The notes: generated by a model not told the origin, from the sequence alone. A stretch of 64,000 nucleotides of DNA from Flavobacterium piscisymbiosum (GCF_020905295.1 NZ_JAJJMM010000001.1:3906001-3970000); one strand, 5' to 3'; shown: positions 45,560-53,728, numbered from the stretch's first letter. Translations and numbers: made by a program.

Positions 45560-46126
45560 TTAATAAGGCCAATTAACATGCAAAGGCTTATTCATCCACG
45601 GATATTTTATAATTGAAAAAGCAAAAGGAGATCTGCTTATAAGCATATCATAAGCTCTTTTGTCGACTCTAAGTTCCCATTTTTTATCAAATTCTGTAAG
45701 GATTCCGTCCCGAACGAGCCAATTACCTCTAAAACCATCTATAGACGAGTCACCAATTTCAGACCAATAAGAAATAGCAGCGTTTATCAAACCTTCAATA
45801 AGGCTTCGATCTTCAGGAGAAATTTCAATTGTATCAGGAACATTATCGGTAAGTGATAAACCGCAAAGTATTTTGTTTAGTGGTAAATAAATTTGATCTG
45901 TTTCAGTTAGTCCGGTAACAACATATTGCAAATATTGAACAGCTTTCTTTTGATTTTTGATACTGCTAAAACGGTTATCCTCAACAAATTTAAGCCGTTC
46001 AAACAGCATAATGATATAGTCATTTAAAAGAACAATTCCTGCATTTCTAACCGGGATTCCTTCTTTAATTGGAGTTGCACGATTTTTTAATTCTTTTGAC
46101 GGTCGGTATTCAGGAGGTGTTCCCAT
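45560..46126 (-). CDS. Contractile injection system tape-measure protein, isolated C-terminal domain
   Basis: This 188-aa protein matches from memory the conserved C-terminal module of CIS tape-measure proteins (CIS_TMP; eCIS/T6SS-iv type). VRNAGIVLLNDYIIMLFERLKF matches the family's N-A-G-L-V-L-L start, AVQYLQYVVTG and LPLNKILCGLSL match the middle, and WELRVDKRAYDMLISR with IIKYPWMNKPLHVNWP match the end. The long N-terminal coiled region of the full protein (often above 500 aa) is absent, and no other CIS gene is near. It is coupled to a PhyH-like gene. It may be an adopted domain or a leftover. Confidence 0.75.
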   Translation of the reverse strand: MGTPPEYRPSKELKNRATPIKEGIPVRNAGIVLLNDYIIMLFERLKFVEDNRFSSIKNQKKAVQYLQYVVTGLTETDQIYLPLNKILCGLSLTDNVPDTIEISPEDRSLIEGLINAAISYWSEIGDSSIDGFRGNWLVRDGILTEFDKKWELRVDKRAYDMLISRSPFAFSIIKYPWMNKPLHVNWPY

Positions 46127-46216
46127 TTTGATGATATTAGTTATGAATACTAAGGCAAGATAAAAATAAAGATATTTTACTGATTGGTGTATAGGTATTT
46201 ATACCTGATCTGGTTT

Positions 46217-46765
46217 TTAAATAAAGGCATGGTTTCGTAAAGTATACGTAACAATATTGTTTACATTTTCATGCGTATTATTATACTTTTTGTCTTCGAA
46301 TTCGAAATTCAGTTTTTTTAGAATCGCTACAGAATTAATATTATCAGATGACGGAAATGCCGTAATTATCTTTGCTTTTATTTCTTCAAACGTATGTGCT
46401 GTAACTGCTTTGAGGGCTTCGGTCATAATTCCTTTTCCTTGAAATTCGGGTAACATTTCATATCCAATTTCAACGATTTCATTTTCGATATCAAAATTTC
46501 ACAAACAAACAGATCCAATTAAATCATTGTTTTCTTTTAATCGAATGATCCAATAAAGCCCTTCATTTTTTTCGACTAAATTTTGAATTTTTAGAATAAA
46601 CTCCTGTGCTTTTTCTAATGTTGATGAATTATCCCGGCCAACAAATTGATTTACAACTTCATCAGAACGTAGTTTGTGAATTAACTCGGCATCAGTACTT
46701 TCGATATTTCTCAATATCAATCTCTCTGTTTGGAGCTGAGGGAAATTTTTAAAATCTAATACCAT
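46217..46765 (-). pseudogene. GNAT acetyltransferase (RimJ/RimL-like) interrupted by an in-frame TGA
   Basis: Two frames in the same register (46499-46765 and 46217-46498) together form one 182-codon GNAT. The first part has LQTERLILRNIESTDAELI, ends GSVCL and then stops at TGA (46499-46501). The next codons read NFDIENEIVEIGYEMLPEFQGKGIMTEAL, which is the family's acetyl-CoA-binding segment. Family members have Trp at the stop position, so TGG-to-TGA is the simplest explanation. The rest of the gene looks intact (SSDNINSVAILKKLNFEFE). It may be recently inactivated, or a sequence error. Confidence 0.85.
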
Positions 46766-46864
46766 TTCTTACTCTTTAAAATTGTTAATCAATTCAATAA
46801 AACAGGCTTAATTCTCCTAACTTCTGGGTACAAATATTATAAATCAATTTAATACAAATTTGCT

Positions 46865-46965
46865 GCGGCCGTTCGCTATTGCTCGGGTCACTAAATTAGC
46901 CTCTTAAAATTTGTGCAAATTCGTGAAATTCGTGTTTGTGTCCAAAAGGTAGCTTAATTCTCTAT
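46865..46965. repeat. Dispersed TTTGTGCAAATTCGTG-type repeat fragment
   Basis: The segment around 46906-46945 (TTTGTGCAAATTCGTGAAATTCGTG) is low-complexity and resembles the TTTGCGAACTTTGCG and CACAAAGTTCACAAA runs at 30540 and 57500. It has no coding frame and lies upstream of the Crp/Fnr gene. Confidence 0.4.
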
Positions 46966-47001
46966 TTTTTTTAGATGATGAAAGTTAAAAAATAAATAGC
47001 A

Positions 47002-47009
47002 TACATTTG
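47002..47009 (+). promoter_or_regulatory. Flavobacterial -7 element for the Crp/Fnr gene
   Basis: TACATTTG matches TAnnTTTG exactly and lies 36 bp upstream of the ATG at 47045. Confidence 0.55.
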
Positions 47010-47044
47010 TTATGCTTCATAATTCATAAAGTAAATATTTTAAA

Positions 47045-47629
47045 ATGTACGATATAATTTTCAAACATCTTGAAGAAAAAGTTTCTCTGAATCCTGCCGA
47101 AAAGGAACTGATAAAGACTTTCTTTAAACCCAAAAAAATAAAGAAAAAGCAATTTGTAGTGGTTGAAGGACATGTTTGTAATTACTTGACATTTGTTTCG
47201 AAAGGACTTTTAAAGTCTTATAATGTTGATGAAAAAGGCAATGAACATATTAATCAGTTTTCGCCCGAAGGCTGGTGGACATCAGACATGAGCAGTTTTT
47301 TTAGCGGTGGAATTTCTTTTTACAGCATTGATGCAATGGAAGATTCAGAAGTATTGCTCATTACCAGAGAAGATTTCGAAAACTTAACGCTACAAGTTCC
47401 GGTGATGGATCGGTATTTTCGATTGCTTTTTCAGAATAGTTTAATTACAAAAGAAAGAAGATTAATAAGTTCACATACCCACACGGCAGAAGAAAAATAC
47501 CGACATATTGTAGAAAACAACTCTGATTTGATCAAACGAATACCGCAAAATTTACTCGCTTCGTATCTTGGTCTTTCTCCTGAAACCCTGAGCCGACTTA
47601 AAAAGAATATCATTTTCGATCCCAAATAA
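47045..47629 (+). CDS. Crp/Fnr family transcriptional regulator
   Basis: This 194-aa protein has a cyclic-nucleotide-binding-like jelly roll (about 15-120; KKKQFVVVEGHVCNYLTFVSKGLLKSYN split across it), a dimerisation helix and a C-terminal helix-turn-helix. IPQNLLASYLGLSPETLSRLKKNI is the recognition region. The cAMP-binding RGE/RS motif is not evident. The FNR Fe-S Cys set is absent. Such Bacteroidota CRP-like proteins often control one adjacent gene. The reductase gene starts 86 bp downstream and is the probable target. Confidence 0.85.
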   Translation: MYDIIFKHLEEKVSLNPAEKELIKTFFKPKKIKKKQFVVVEGHVCNYLTFVSKGLLKSYNVDEKGNEHINQFSPEGWWTSDMSSFFSGGISFYSIDAMEDSEVLLITREDFENLTLQVPVMDRYFRLLFQNSLITKERRLISSHTHTAEEKYRHIVENNSDLIKRIPQNLLASYLGLSPETLSRLKKNIIFDPK

Positions 47630-47714
47630 TTGATCTAGATCAAGCGAATTTCTTGTTTCAGGTCATCTTTCTGAGGAAGGTTGATGAAGTAATTTTGGAA
47701 AAAATAATTTACTT

Positions 47715-48803
47715 ATGAAATCAATACAAGAAAAAGCCGAAAATATAGCCTTAGTTGTAGGAGCAACCGGAATTGCCGGAAGTAATCTTGCCACAAAACT
47801 TCTGGAAAAAGGATGGACCGTTTTTGGACTTTCCCGAAATCCGAAAAATGATATCGAAGGTTTACAATCTATTGCTGCCGATTTACTAAATACGGAATCA
47901 TTAATTTCCGCTTTAAGCGAAATTGCCCCAACTCATGTTTTTTTTACAACTTGGATGCGAAATGATACTGAAGATGAAAATATCAGGGTAAATAGCGCTA
48001 TGGTTCGAAATTTATTAAACGTATTATCTCCTAAAAAATCGATTCAGCATGTTTCGTTAGTTACGGGATTAAAACATTATTTAGGACCATTTGATGCTTA
48101 TGCTACAACGGGCACTTTACCGGAAACGCCATTAAGAGAAGAACAACCAAGATTAGACCTGCCTAATTTTTATTACGCACAGGAAGACGAGGTGTATGAA
48201 GCTGCAAAAAGAGATGGTTTTAGCTGGAACATACACAGACCGCACACGCTAATTGGTAAAACGATTGGCAATGCCATGAATATGGGAACCACTTTGGCTG
48301 TTTACGCCAGTATTTGCAAAAAAGAAGGAACGCCGTTTATCTGGCCGGGTTCTGAGGCACAATGGAATGGAGTATCTGATGTTACGGATGCTAAAATTCT
48401 GGCCGATCAGATCATTTGGGCAGCAACAAGTACTGAAGCTCATAATGAAGCTTTTAATATCGCAAACGGAGATGTTTTTAGATGGAAATGGCTGTGGCCA
48501 AAAATAGCAGAATGGTTTGATATTGAATACGAAGGATACAGCGGAACGATACAGCCACTTGAAACTGTAATGAATGAAAAAGATGCGATCTGGAAAACCA
48601 TTACAAATGAACATCAGCTCATAGAAGAGGATTTAAACCAATTGGCTTCTGCGTGGCATACAGATCTTGATTTATCGCGCCCTCTAGAAGTAATGACCGA
48701 TATGTCAAGAAGCAGAAAACTTGGTTTTGCTACTTATAAAGATACGAAAGATTCGTTTTTTGAATTGTTTGCTCAGTTACGAAATGATCAAATAATACCT
48801 TAA
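47715..48803 (+). CDS. PRISE-type SDR reductase (progesterone-5beta-reductase/iridoid-synthase-like)
   Basis: This 362-aa extended SDR has the NADPH-binding fingerprint ALVVGATGIAGSNLATKLLE and the basic FGLSRNP loop. THVFFTTWMRND and SLVTGLKHYLGPFDAY follow; the latter corresponds to the TGxKHYxGP motif of PRISE enzymes, in which Lys binds at the active site. FYYAQEDEVYEAAKR supplies the active-site Tyr of the YxxxD/E variant motif. PRISE proteins reduce enone double bonds with NADPH. The bacterial substrate is unknown. The gene sits behind a Crp/Fnr gene and before a terminator. Confidence 0.8.
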   Translation: MKSIQEKAENIALVVGATGIAGSNLATKLLEKGWTVFGLSRNPKNDIEGLQSIAADLLNTESLISALSEIAPTHVFFTTWMRNDTEDENIRVNSAMVRNLLNVLSPKKSIQHVSLVTGLKHYLGPFDAYATTGTLPETPLREEQPRLDLPNFYYAQEDEVYEAAKRDGFSWNIHRPHTLIGKTIGNAMNMGTTLAVYASICKKEGTPFIWPGSEAQWNGVSDVTDAKILADQIIWAATSTEAHNEAFNIANGDVFRWKWLWPKIAEWFDIEYEGYSGTIQPLETVMNEKDAIWKTITNEHQLIEEDLNQLASAWHTDLDLSRPLEVMTDMSRSRKLGFATYKDTKDSFFELFAQLRNDQIIP

Positions 48804-48882
48804 ATTAATTAGATAATTGGGTAATTAGAAAATTAGATAATTCCAACAACTATTATTACACTTTTTGATGCTTCATTAATAT

Positions 48883-48918
48883 AAAAAAGGACGGTCTTTT
48901 AAAGATTGTCCTTTTTTT
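48883..48918. terminator. Hairpin terminator between convergent genes
   Basis: AAAAAAGGACGGTCTTT (48883-48899) pairs with AAAGATTGTCCTTTTTT (48901-48917) with one mismatch, in the gap between the convergent reductase and HxlR genes. Confidence 0.75.
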
Positions 48919-48943
48919 TATAATAAAATTAAATTTTAGGTGC

Positions 48944-49333
48944 TTATGAAACGTCGCCGGAGCGATCACTTCTGATTTTTTGACGGTGCTGAATTCCCCA
49001 TCTTGTCATTGCGCCCACGAGTTCTTCGAGCGTATGACTATAAGGTAAAAGTTCATATTCTATTAGAACGGGATATCCTACAGATACTTTTTTAATGATA
49101 AAACCATTCAGTTCAAGTTCTTTGAGTTCACTGGATAAAACCCGCGCAGAAATTCCGGTAACTTGTCTTTGCAACTCACTAAACCTATTATTTCCTCTTG
49201 CCATAGCAATAATAATCATTAGTTTCCATTTGCCTCCAATAGCATACAAAGCATCACTTACTGCTGCCAGCATTGTAGTGCATTCTGAGGTAAATTCTTT
49301 AGTCATTTCTGGTTTTTCTATTTTATCTTTCAT
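48944..49333 (-). CDS. HxlR family winged-helix regulator (second)
   Basis: This 129-aa HxlR protein has Cys18 near the N-terminus (SECTTMLAAVSDALYAIGGKWKL). The recognition region reads RFSELQRQVTGISARVLSSELKELE and the wing runs into VLIEYELLPYS. It is divergent from a SnoaL-like gene. Cys18 makes it a candidate redox or electrophile sensor, as in the YodB/HxlR group. Between the genes is a TAGTAAC-TAGTAAT direct repeat at 49367-49380, a candidate operator. It resembles the arrangement at 6089-7148. Confidence 0.85.
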   Translation of the reverse strand: MKDKIEKPEMTKEFTSECTTMLAAVSDALYAIGGKWKLMIIIAMARGNNRFSELQRQVTGISARVLSSELKELELNGFIIKKVSVGYPVLIEYELLPYSHTLEELVGAMTRWGIQHRQKIRSDRSGDVS

Positions 49334-49366
49334 GTAGTGGTTTTAAAAAATTACCTAATAACCTTT

Positions 49367-49380
49367 TAGTAACTAGTAAT
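49367..49380. promoter_or_regulatory. Candidate HxlR operator (TAGTAAC-TAGTAAT)
   Basis: Two 6-bp TAGTAA units in direct orientation, 7 bp apart, lie in the divergent promoter region of the HxlR and SnoaL genes. YodB-type operators contain AGTA/TACT elements, which fits, but binding is inferred. Confidence 0.35.
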
Positions 49381-49401
49381 AAAATGTAAGCAAATATAAA
49401 T

Positions 49402-49409
49402 TAATTTTG
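49402..49409 (+). promoter_or_regulatory. Flavobacterial -7 element for the SnoaL gene
   Basis: TAATTTTG matches TAnnTTTG and lies 52 bp upstream of the ATG at 49461. The putative HxlR site overlaps its -33 region, consistent with repression. Confidence 0.5.
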
Positions 49410-49460
49410 AATCTGTAAATCATTTACAACAAAGAATTTTCGAATATTAAATACAAAATC

Positions 49461-49901
49461 ATGACACTAGAAATTTTAAAAACAAAAGAAGAATTAAGAC
49501 AATTAATAGATGTATATGCAATTTTAGGCGACGAGAAAAAGATTGCCGAACAAATGAGCGTTTTTACACCGGATATCGTTTATCAGGTTTATATGAATGA
49601 CTTTTTAGCAGCAAACGTTTCCGGAAGGGATAATTTAGAAAAAGAATTTAACGGTCACGCAGCTCAGGTAAAAACTTATTTCACATTAAACGGACAACAT
49701 AACGTTGAAATAGATGGAGATGCTGCAAGTGGTGTCTCTTTTTCTCAGATAAAAATGATAAGAGAATCTGAAGGCAAAGATGTTTTAACAGACTATAGCG
49801 TTAAATACGAAGATAAATATATAAATGAAAGCGGAAAATGGTTCATAAAAGAGCGAATTGGATATTTTGTAATTATTGAATCCAGAGTATTGGGTAATTA
49901 A
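49461..49901 (+). CDS. SnoaL-like / NTF2-fold protein
   Basis: This 146-aa protein has the NTF2 cone fold of the SnoaL_4 group. An opening helix (TKEELRQLIDVYAILGDEKK) is followed by a beta sheet: FTPDIVYQVYMND, then SGRDNLEKEFNGHAAQVKTYF, HNVEIDGDAASGVSFSQI and GKWFIKERIGYFVII. The members bind small molecules or act as isomerases and dehydratases in detoxification. Active-site residues cannot be assigned. It is divergent from the HxlR gene and likely repressed by it. Confidence 0.8.
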   Translation: MTLEILKTKEELRQLIDVYAILGDEKKIAEQMSVFTPDIVYQVYMNDFLAANVSGRDNLEKEFNGHAAQVKTYFTLNGQHNVEIDGDAASGVSFSQIKMIRESEGKDVLTDYSVKYEDKYINESGKWFIKERIGYFVIIESRVLGN

Positions 49902-50083
49902 ATAATTTTTTTTTACTTATATCATTAATTAAATACGGGACAGGGAGAGTTTTTCTTTGTTCCGTAATTGTATGTTATTAGATAAGTGTTTAATAACTCC
50001 GATGTTAACGTTTAATTATGTTTTTTAGTGTTTTTTCTTTCAAAAAAAGGAAGTAACTTGCACAAAATTAATTGCAATTAATA

Positions 50084-50197
50084 ATGACGATTTCAAATTT
50101 TTATTTAACAAATAATGACTTGATGAGCCTTATGGGCACGTTATTGTATTTGCATGACGATACTTTCTTAAAAAGTTCGAAAGAGTTTATTAATTAA
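50084..50197 (+). CDS. 37-residue small ORF with a hairpin after its stop
   Basis: The start ATG lies in the 438-bp gap between the SnoaL-like and GreA-like genes. The peptide is MTISNFYLTNNDLMSLMGTL followed by LYLHDDTFLKSSKEFIN. It is acidic and amphipathic. The stop is 1 bp before the hairpin CCCTGTC...GACAGGG (50199-50221), which looks like a terminator. That pairing of a small frame with a hairpin is the main argument that it is a gene. I do not recognise it. Confidence 0.35.
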   Translation: MTISNFYLTNNDLMSLMGTLLYLHDDTFLKSSKEFIN

Positions 50198-50198
50198 G

Positions 50199-50221
50199 CC
50201 CTGTCAAAACTCTAGACAGGG
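50199..50221 (+). terminator. Hairpin after the small ORF
   Basis: CCCTGTC (50199-50205) pairs with GACAGGG (50215-50221), loop 9 nt, followed by ATTCTTTC. The stem is short and the T run is weak. Confidence 0.4.
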
Positions 50222-50340
50222 ATTCTTTCATCCGGAACGCTCATTTATTTAATCTTCAATTTTCATTGGGATTAAGATATCATTGAATTCAACACACACA
50301 AGAGCTATAAAACATTCAATGAAGAGTTATTATCTTACCT

Positions 50341-50751
50341 ATGAAAATATGGAGCAAACAGAAAGTTATGTCACAATCACAAAATATTATTTTAACAACA
50401 GGAATATACGATTTAATTAAAGATCACGTAAGAAGAAAAAAAGTAACAGTAGAAGAAGAAGTATTATTGCTTCATGAACTTAAAAAAGCCACACAGGTAC
50501 TTAGAAGAGATTTACCGGAAGATATTGTTTCTGTAAACCGAAGAGTAACTTATAAAGATTGTACAACCAATGAGGAAAAAACGGTTGTGTTTGTAGGTCC
50601 TGAGAAAAACAAAGTAAGTAAAAACAGAATTTCTATTCTTTCTGACGAAGGGATAGCAATGGTAGGATATAAAGAAGGAAATGTTGTAGAATGGCCTGCT
50701 AAAAAAGGAAATCTAAAACTGGAAATCTTAAAAGTAGAAGAAGTAGCGTAA
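50341..50751 (+). CDS. GreA/GreB C-terminal-domain (Rnk-like) protein
   Basis: This 136-aa protein has a C-terminal GreA/B FKBP-like domain. It contains VSVNRRVTYKDCTTNEEKTVV, then ISILSDEGIAMVGYKEGNVVEWPA, which matches the SP-IGxALLGxKxGD-x-V motif, and ends LKLEILKVEE. The N-terminal half has a short helix instead of the Gre coiled-coil. It therefore resembles Rnk-type proteins that bind RNA polymerase rather than a full transcript-cleavage factor. The internal ATG at 50368 (MSQSQNIIL) is an equally plausible start. It is a single gene with a terminator. Confidence 0.85.
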   Translation: MKIWSKQKVMSQSQNIILTTGIYDLIKDHVRRKKVTVEEEVLLLHELKKATQVLRRDLPEDIVSVNRRVTYKDCTTNEEKTVVFVGPEKNKVSKNRISILSDEGIAMVGYKEGNVVEWPAKKGNLKLEILKVEEVA

Positions 50752-50768
50752 TGCACTTTTTTAAATGT

Positions 50769-50812
50769 AAAAACATCCCAAAAAGAAATTTTTCTTGATG
50801 GGATGTTTTTTT
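50769..50812. terminator. Bidirectional hairpin terminator
   Basis: AAAAACATCCC (50769-50779) pairs with GGGATGTTTTT (50800-50810), loop 20 nt, with a T run on the plus strand. It separates the convergent GreA-like and ligase-like genes. Confidence 0.75.
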
Positions 50813-50844
50813 ATGATATATTTTGAAAATCAGCTTTGTGAATT

Positions 50845-52386
50845 TTAGTTTTCACAGAAAGCACCAATTTGCTGTAAATGCTTTTCGGTCTGGTATTTAT
50901 TAAAGTTGTTCCAATGAGGCGGAGAACTTGTTTTTTGTCCGTACATCGCATCCAGGCAAATGTTATTGTCTTTGTACATATCGTGCAAAACTGCCAGAAT
51001 TTTAAAGAAAAACTCATCTAATAATGTGATGGCTTCAAATTCTGATTTTAATGTATTGTAATTAACATCTGAAGGATTTAATAATTGCAGTAAATCCAAA
51101 ACTTCTTGTTTTTCTTCCTCGTTAATTTCAGTAGCATAACCCATTTTTAAAGTTTTAAAAACCAGATTATTCCATGCTTTACTGTCATGAGCCCATTGCA
51201 CATCAGGAAGGTTTAAAGAATGCTCGCAAATTAGGATAATACCAAAAAGAACATCGTTTAAGTATTCTGCCGGAAATTCATCAAAACTTCTGAATTCGAA
51301 ACCGCTTTGGTACATTTTTTCCTGATTAAAATCAAGACCAACTTCAGATAGCATTTCATATTCCATTTCAGCTTCAATCTGATCTCTCCACCAAATGTTT
51401 TCTTCTTTCTCAAATTTTAGTAATTTTCTAAAATCATCCACATTATAAGTCAGGATTTTACCTTTTGGCATCGCTTTATTATACGTTCCCACGCCTATGT
51501 AGCGAGACATTGCATTTCGCATAGAACCTAAAGTAAATTTTTTGTCAAGACTGTAAGTATCACTTATCACGCCCATAATATCAGGACTCCCAAGAGTAGC
51601 AATAAAGAAAGGTTCAAACCATTGCAGTAGATAAATGGCATTGGCGTGCGTTCTTTCAAATTCAGTATAATCTACAATCCTGCTGTCTTCAGTCAAAGAT
51701 GGTAAAGTAATATGAAAATGGTACGTTCCGTTATTAAACAAAACCAGATTTTCCTGATTGGTCATGAACATATTAAGTCCGTTATTGTAATCCGGAAAGT
51801 TTAATTTTCCGTTTAATACAGACGATTCATTGATTTTATCAAGGAATAATTTTTTAGTTGCTCTTAGTTCTTTGCACGATTCACCAATAGTTCTGTTCTC
51901 GAAATATTTGGTTACAAATTCGATCGAATCACCATCAAAGTGTACAGATCCCATTGTTTTGTTTCTCTGGGTAATCATACTCTGAATGTTGTACGGCTGA
52001 TCTTCAAGGAAAAGCTCCATGATCGATTTGCCCAGATAATCAGGATTTTCAGTGGGTTGTGCAATCATTTCACCAGTTGCTGTGTCTACTAATGGTTTGA
52101 TTGGAGATAACATTTTGTGCTGATAATTGATATCGAGTTTTTCCAGTGAATGACTGTTCATCATTCTGCTCACTTTATAGTTTTCATTCAAACCAAAAGC
52201 CTTCTTTAAAATAGGGGCTAAGCTTTCAGGTTTGTAACATTTTCTATAATCGATACTGTATTTCTCAAAACCAATTTTTTCTTGTATAAACTCACCAGAA
52301 ACTATTAGGGATTCTTCAAATTGCATGTAGGTTTCGTTTTCCAATCCTATTCCCCAATAATATTTTTTTGTCTGATTGTCTTTCAT
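50845..52386 (-). CDS. Putative carboxylate-amine ligase (glutamate-cysteine-ligase/amidoligase superfamily)
   Basis: This 513-aa protein has a GS-like fold signature set. WGIGLENETYM (E16, E18) resembles the first metal-binding ExE strand, and GTYHFHITLPS (about 220-230) resembles the histidine-containing strand. GSMRNAMSRYIGVGTY (about 287-302) resembles the S-x-R-x-x-x-x-R ATP/substrate segment, and SGFEFRSFDEFP (361-372) resembles the VEFR-x-x-D end motif. Such enzymes form an amide or peptide bond from ATP, a carboxylate and an amine. The specific substrate is not shown. It may have a promoter 334 bp upstream. It follows, on the same strand, a papain-like protein gene. The family call is by motif only. 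Confidence 0.55.
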   Translation of the reverse strand: MKDNQTKKYYWGIGLENETYMQFEESLIVSGEFIQEKIGFEKYSIDYRKCYKPESLAPILKKAFGLNENYKVSRMMNSHSLEKLDINYQHKMLSPIKPLVDTATGEMIAQPTENPDYLGKSIMELFLEDQPYNIQSMITQRNKTMGSVHFDGDSIEFVTKYFENRTIGESCKELRATKKLFLDKINESSVLNGKLNFPDYNNGLNMFMTNQENLVLFNNGTYHFHITLPSLTEDSRIVDYTEFERTHANAIYLLQWFEPFFIATLGSPDIMGVISDTYSLDKKFTLGSMRNAMSRYIGVGTYNKAMPKGKILTYNVDDFRKLLKFEKEENIWWRDQIEAEMEYEMLSEVGLDFNQEKMYQSGFEFRSFDEFPAEYLNDVLFGIILICEHSLNLPDVQWAHDSKAWNNLVFKTLKMGYATEINEEEKQEVLDLLQLLNPSDVNYNTLKSEFEAITLLDEFFFKILAVLHDMYKDNNICLDAMYGQKTSSPPHWNNFNKYQTEKHLQQIGAFCEN

Positions 52387-52719
52387 TTATACTTACTTTC
52401 TTTTTTAAGGTTATTTTAATTTATAAAGTCATTTTTTATTCAGGAATATAAATTCAATCTGTTAAAACCAGAGACAAGAAACCTATAACGGATTAAGCAT
52501 ATTGTTGCCTCCATTATAAAAGTTTTCGTTTACTTTTAAAAATATAGGAATTTATATTTTAGATTTTTTGCAATTTTATCGACTGAAACATCAATTAAGG
52601 AGTACAATTTTATAATAAGGTTATAAAATCACTATTGTTATTAATTGCTTTTGTATCAATAATTTAAGCAAGAGAATAGCTAAATCACAACTTTTAGTAT
52701 TCTTGTTTTTTCTAAGTTG
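52387..52719 (-). other. Long AT-rich leader upstream of the ligase-like gene
   Basis: The promoter at 52720-52750 would give a leader of about 325 nt before the ligase-like ATG. It has no obvious gene or strong hairpin. The longest frame read here has 24 codons (MEATICLIRYRF...) and is not convincing. A shorter transcript from another start cannot be excluded. Confidence 0.4.
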
Positions 52720-52750
52720 CAAAAGTAGTTTTTTATTATCGTATTTGCAA
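52720..52750 (-). promoter_or_regulatory. Flavobacterial promoter (TTG-N20-TACTTTTG) on the minus strand
   Basis: Read on the minus strand, TTG (52748-52750) and TACTTTTG (52720-52727) are separated by 20 nt, the expected spacing for the Bacteroidota primary sigma factor. It points toward the ligase-like gene and lies between it and the papain-like gene. Confidence 0.6.
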
Positions 52751-52815
52751 GTAGTTAACTTACTGATAATCAATATTTTTTTTTGAATGCCTGAACGATT
52801 CTGCCAAATGTGTTT

Positions 52816-53553
52816 TTATTCGTGATAATACAGCACGTAGGAGGAATATAACTCGTCATTCCACCAGTCTTCCCTGATTTCTGCAAAGTAATTATAATTC
52901 AGTTTTCCGGCTTGAGATTGTAGCGGATATACTACTATATTATTTTCGCGATAGGCTTTATGCAAATCAGTTTCGGGAACAACAGGAACAATATGCCCTG
53001 AAAGTCCTTTTTCTCTTCTTTTGGCACAAATAATTCCAATTCCGCCATTGGTATTTACCTTATTCTGAATTTCATCAACAGTAGCTATTCTTTCCCAGCC
53101 AAAACTCGCTCCCCATTCCGGGAACCAATCGTGTATGGCGCTGGAATAAATACGATCGACCGTTTGCTCAAAAACAGGTTCTACATCTTCACCGTTTAAA
53201 ACTTTTTCGAGAGAATCAGGTGTCCACCAAACGGTTGGGAGGTATACTTTAGAGAAATAGCAATAGTCATACGAGTATACATTGCAATACGTGTCTTCGA
53301 CTGTTTTTTGATATCTTAAGTTGTGTTCGACATCTAATTTTTCAATCAGTTGGGCAATACTTTCTTTTTTAGTCGCAGCATTGGTTAAATCTCTAAACGG
53401 AATAGTGGAATCCATAAGAGGTTTTTCTTTCATTTCCATAGAATCCAGACGGGATTCCGGATCGGGTAACAAATCAGCTTTTTTTATTTTCGTATTCGAT
53501 ATTGTATTATCATCTAAGGGTAACGATGCTACTGATACAGTATGTTTTTCCAT
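52816..53553 (-). CDS. Papain-like Cys/His protein (NlpC/CHAP-type amidase or peptidase)
   Basis: This 245-aa protein has no signal peptide. After an 80-residue charged lead comes TYCNVYSYDYCYFSKVYLPT, with the presumed nucleophile Cys90 in a C-N motif. WFPEWGASFGWERI (143-156), GIGIICAKRREKGLSGHIVP (171-190; His187) and YPLQSQAG (209-216) follow. Cys then His then polar residue is the order in NlpC/P60 and CHAP amidases. It could cleave peptidoglycan peptides or another amide. It is co-directional with the ligase-like gene 429 bp downstream. Substrate is inferred at best. Confidence 0.55.
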   Translation of the reverse strand: MEKHTVSVASLPLDDNTISNTKIKKADLLPDPESRLDSMEMKEKPLMDSTIPFRDLTNAATKKESIAQLIEKLDVEHNLRYQKTVEDTYCNVYSYDYCYFSKVYLPTVWWTPDSLEKVLNGEDVEPVFEQTVDRIYSSAIHDWFPEWGASFGWERIATVDEIQNKVNTNGGIGIICAKRREKGLSGHIVPVVPETDLHKAYRENNIVVYPLQSQAGKLNYNYFAEIREDWWNDELYSSYVLYYHE

Positions 53554-53645
53554 CTTGACTGCTTAAAATTAATTGGCTTAACGTTGCTTTAATTGATTGT
53601 TTATGCAACGTAATTTGATTGGCCAGCGGGTAAATGTAAGGATTT

Positions 53646-53663
53646 TAAACTTTCTAGAGAGTT
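53646..53663. promoter_or_regulatory. 18-bp palindrome upstream of the papain-like gene
   Basis: AAACTTTCTAGAGAGTTT is nearly self-complementary and lies about 95 bp upstream of the start of the papain-like gene. It could be a regulator binding site; none is identified. Confidence 0.3.
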
Positions 53664-53728
53664 TAAAAAAGCGACAAATTGCAGAAAATAACAGAATAAG
53701 CAGGATAATATCGTTGTTTTTAAATACA

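Noticed and set aside
46217..46765. Frameshift explanation for the split GNAT
   Set aside because: Both parts are in one frame, so a nonsense change explains it; no indel is needed.
50341..50751. Full GreA/GreB transcript-cleavage factor
   Set aside because: The N-terminal coiled-coil with the acidic tip is missing; only the C-terminal domain is recognisable.
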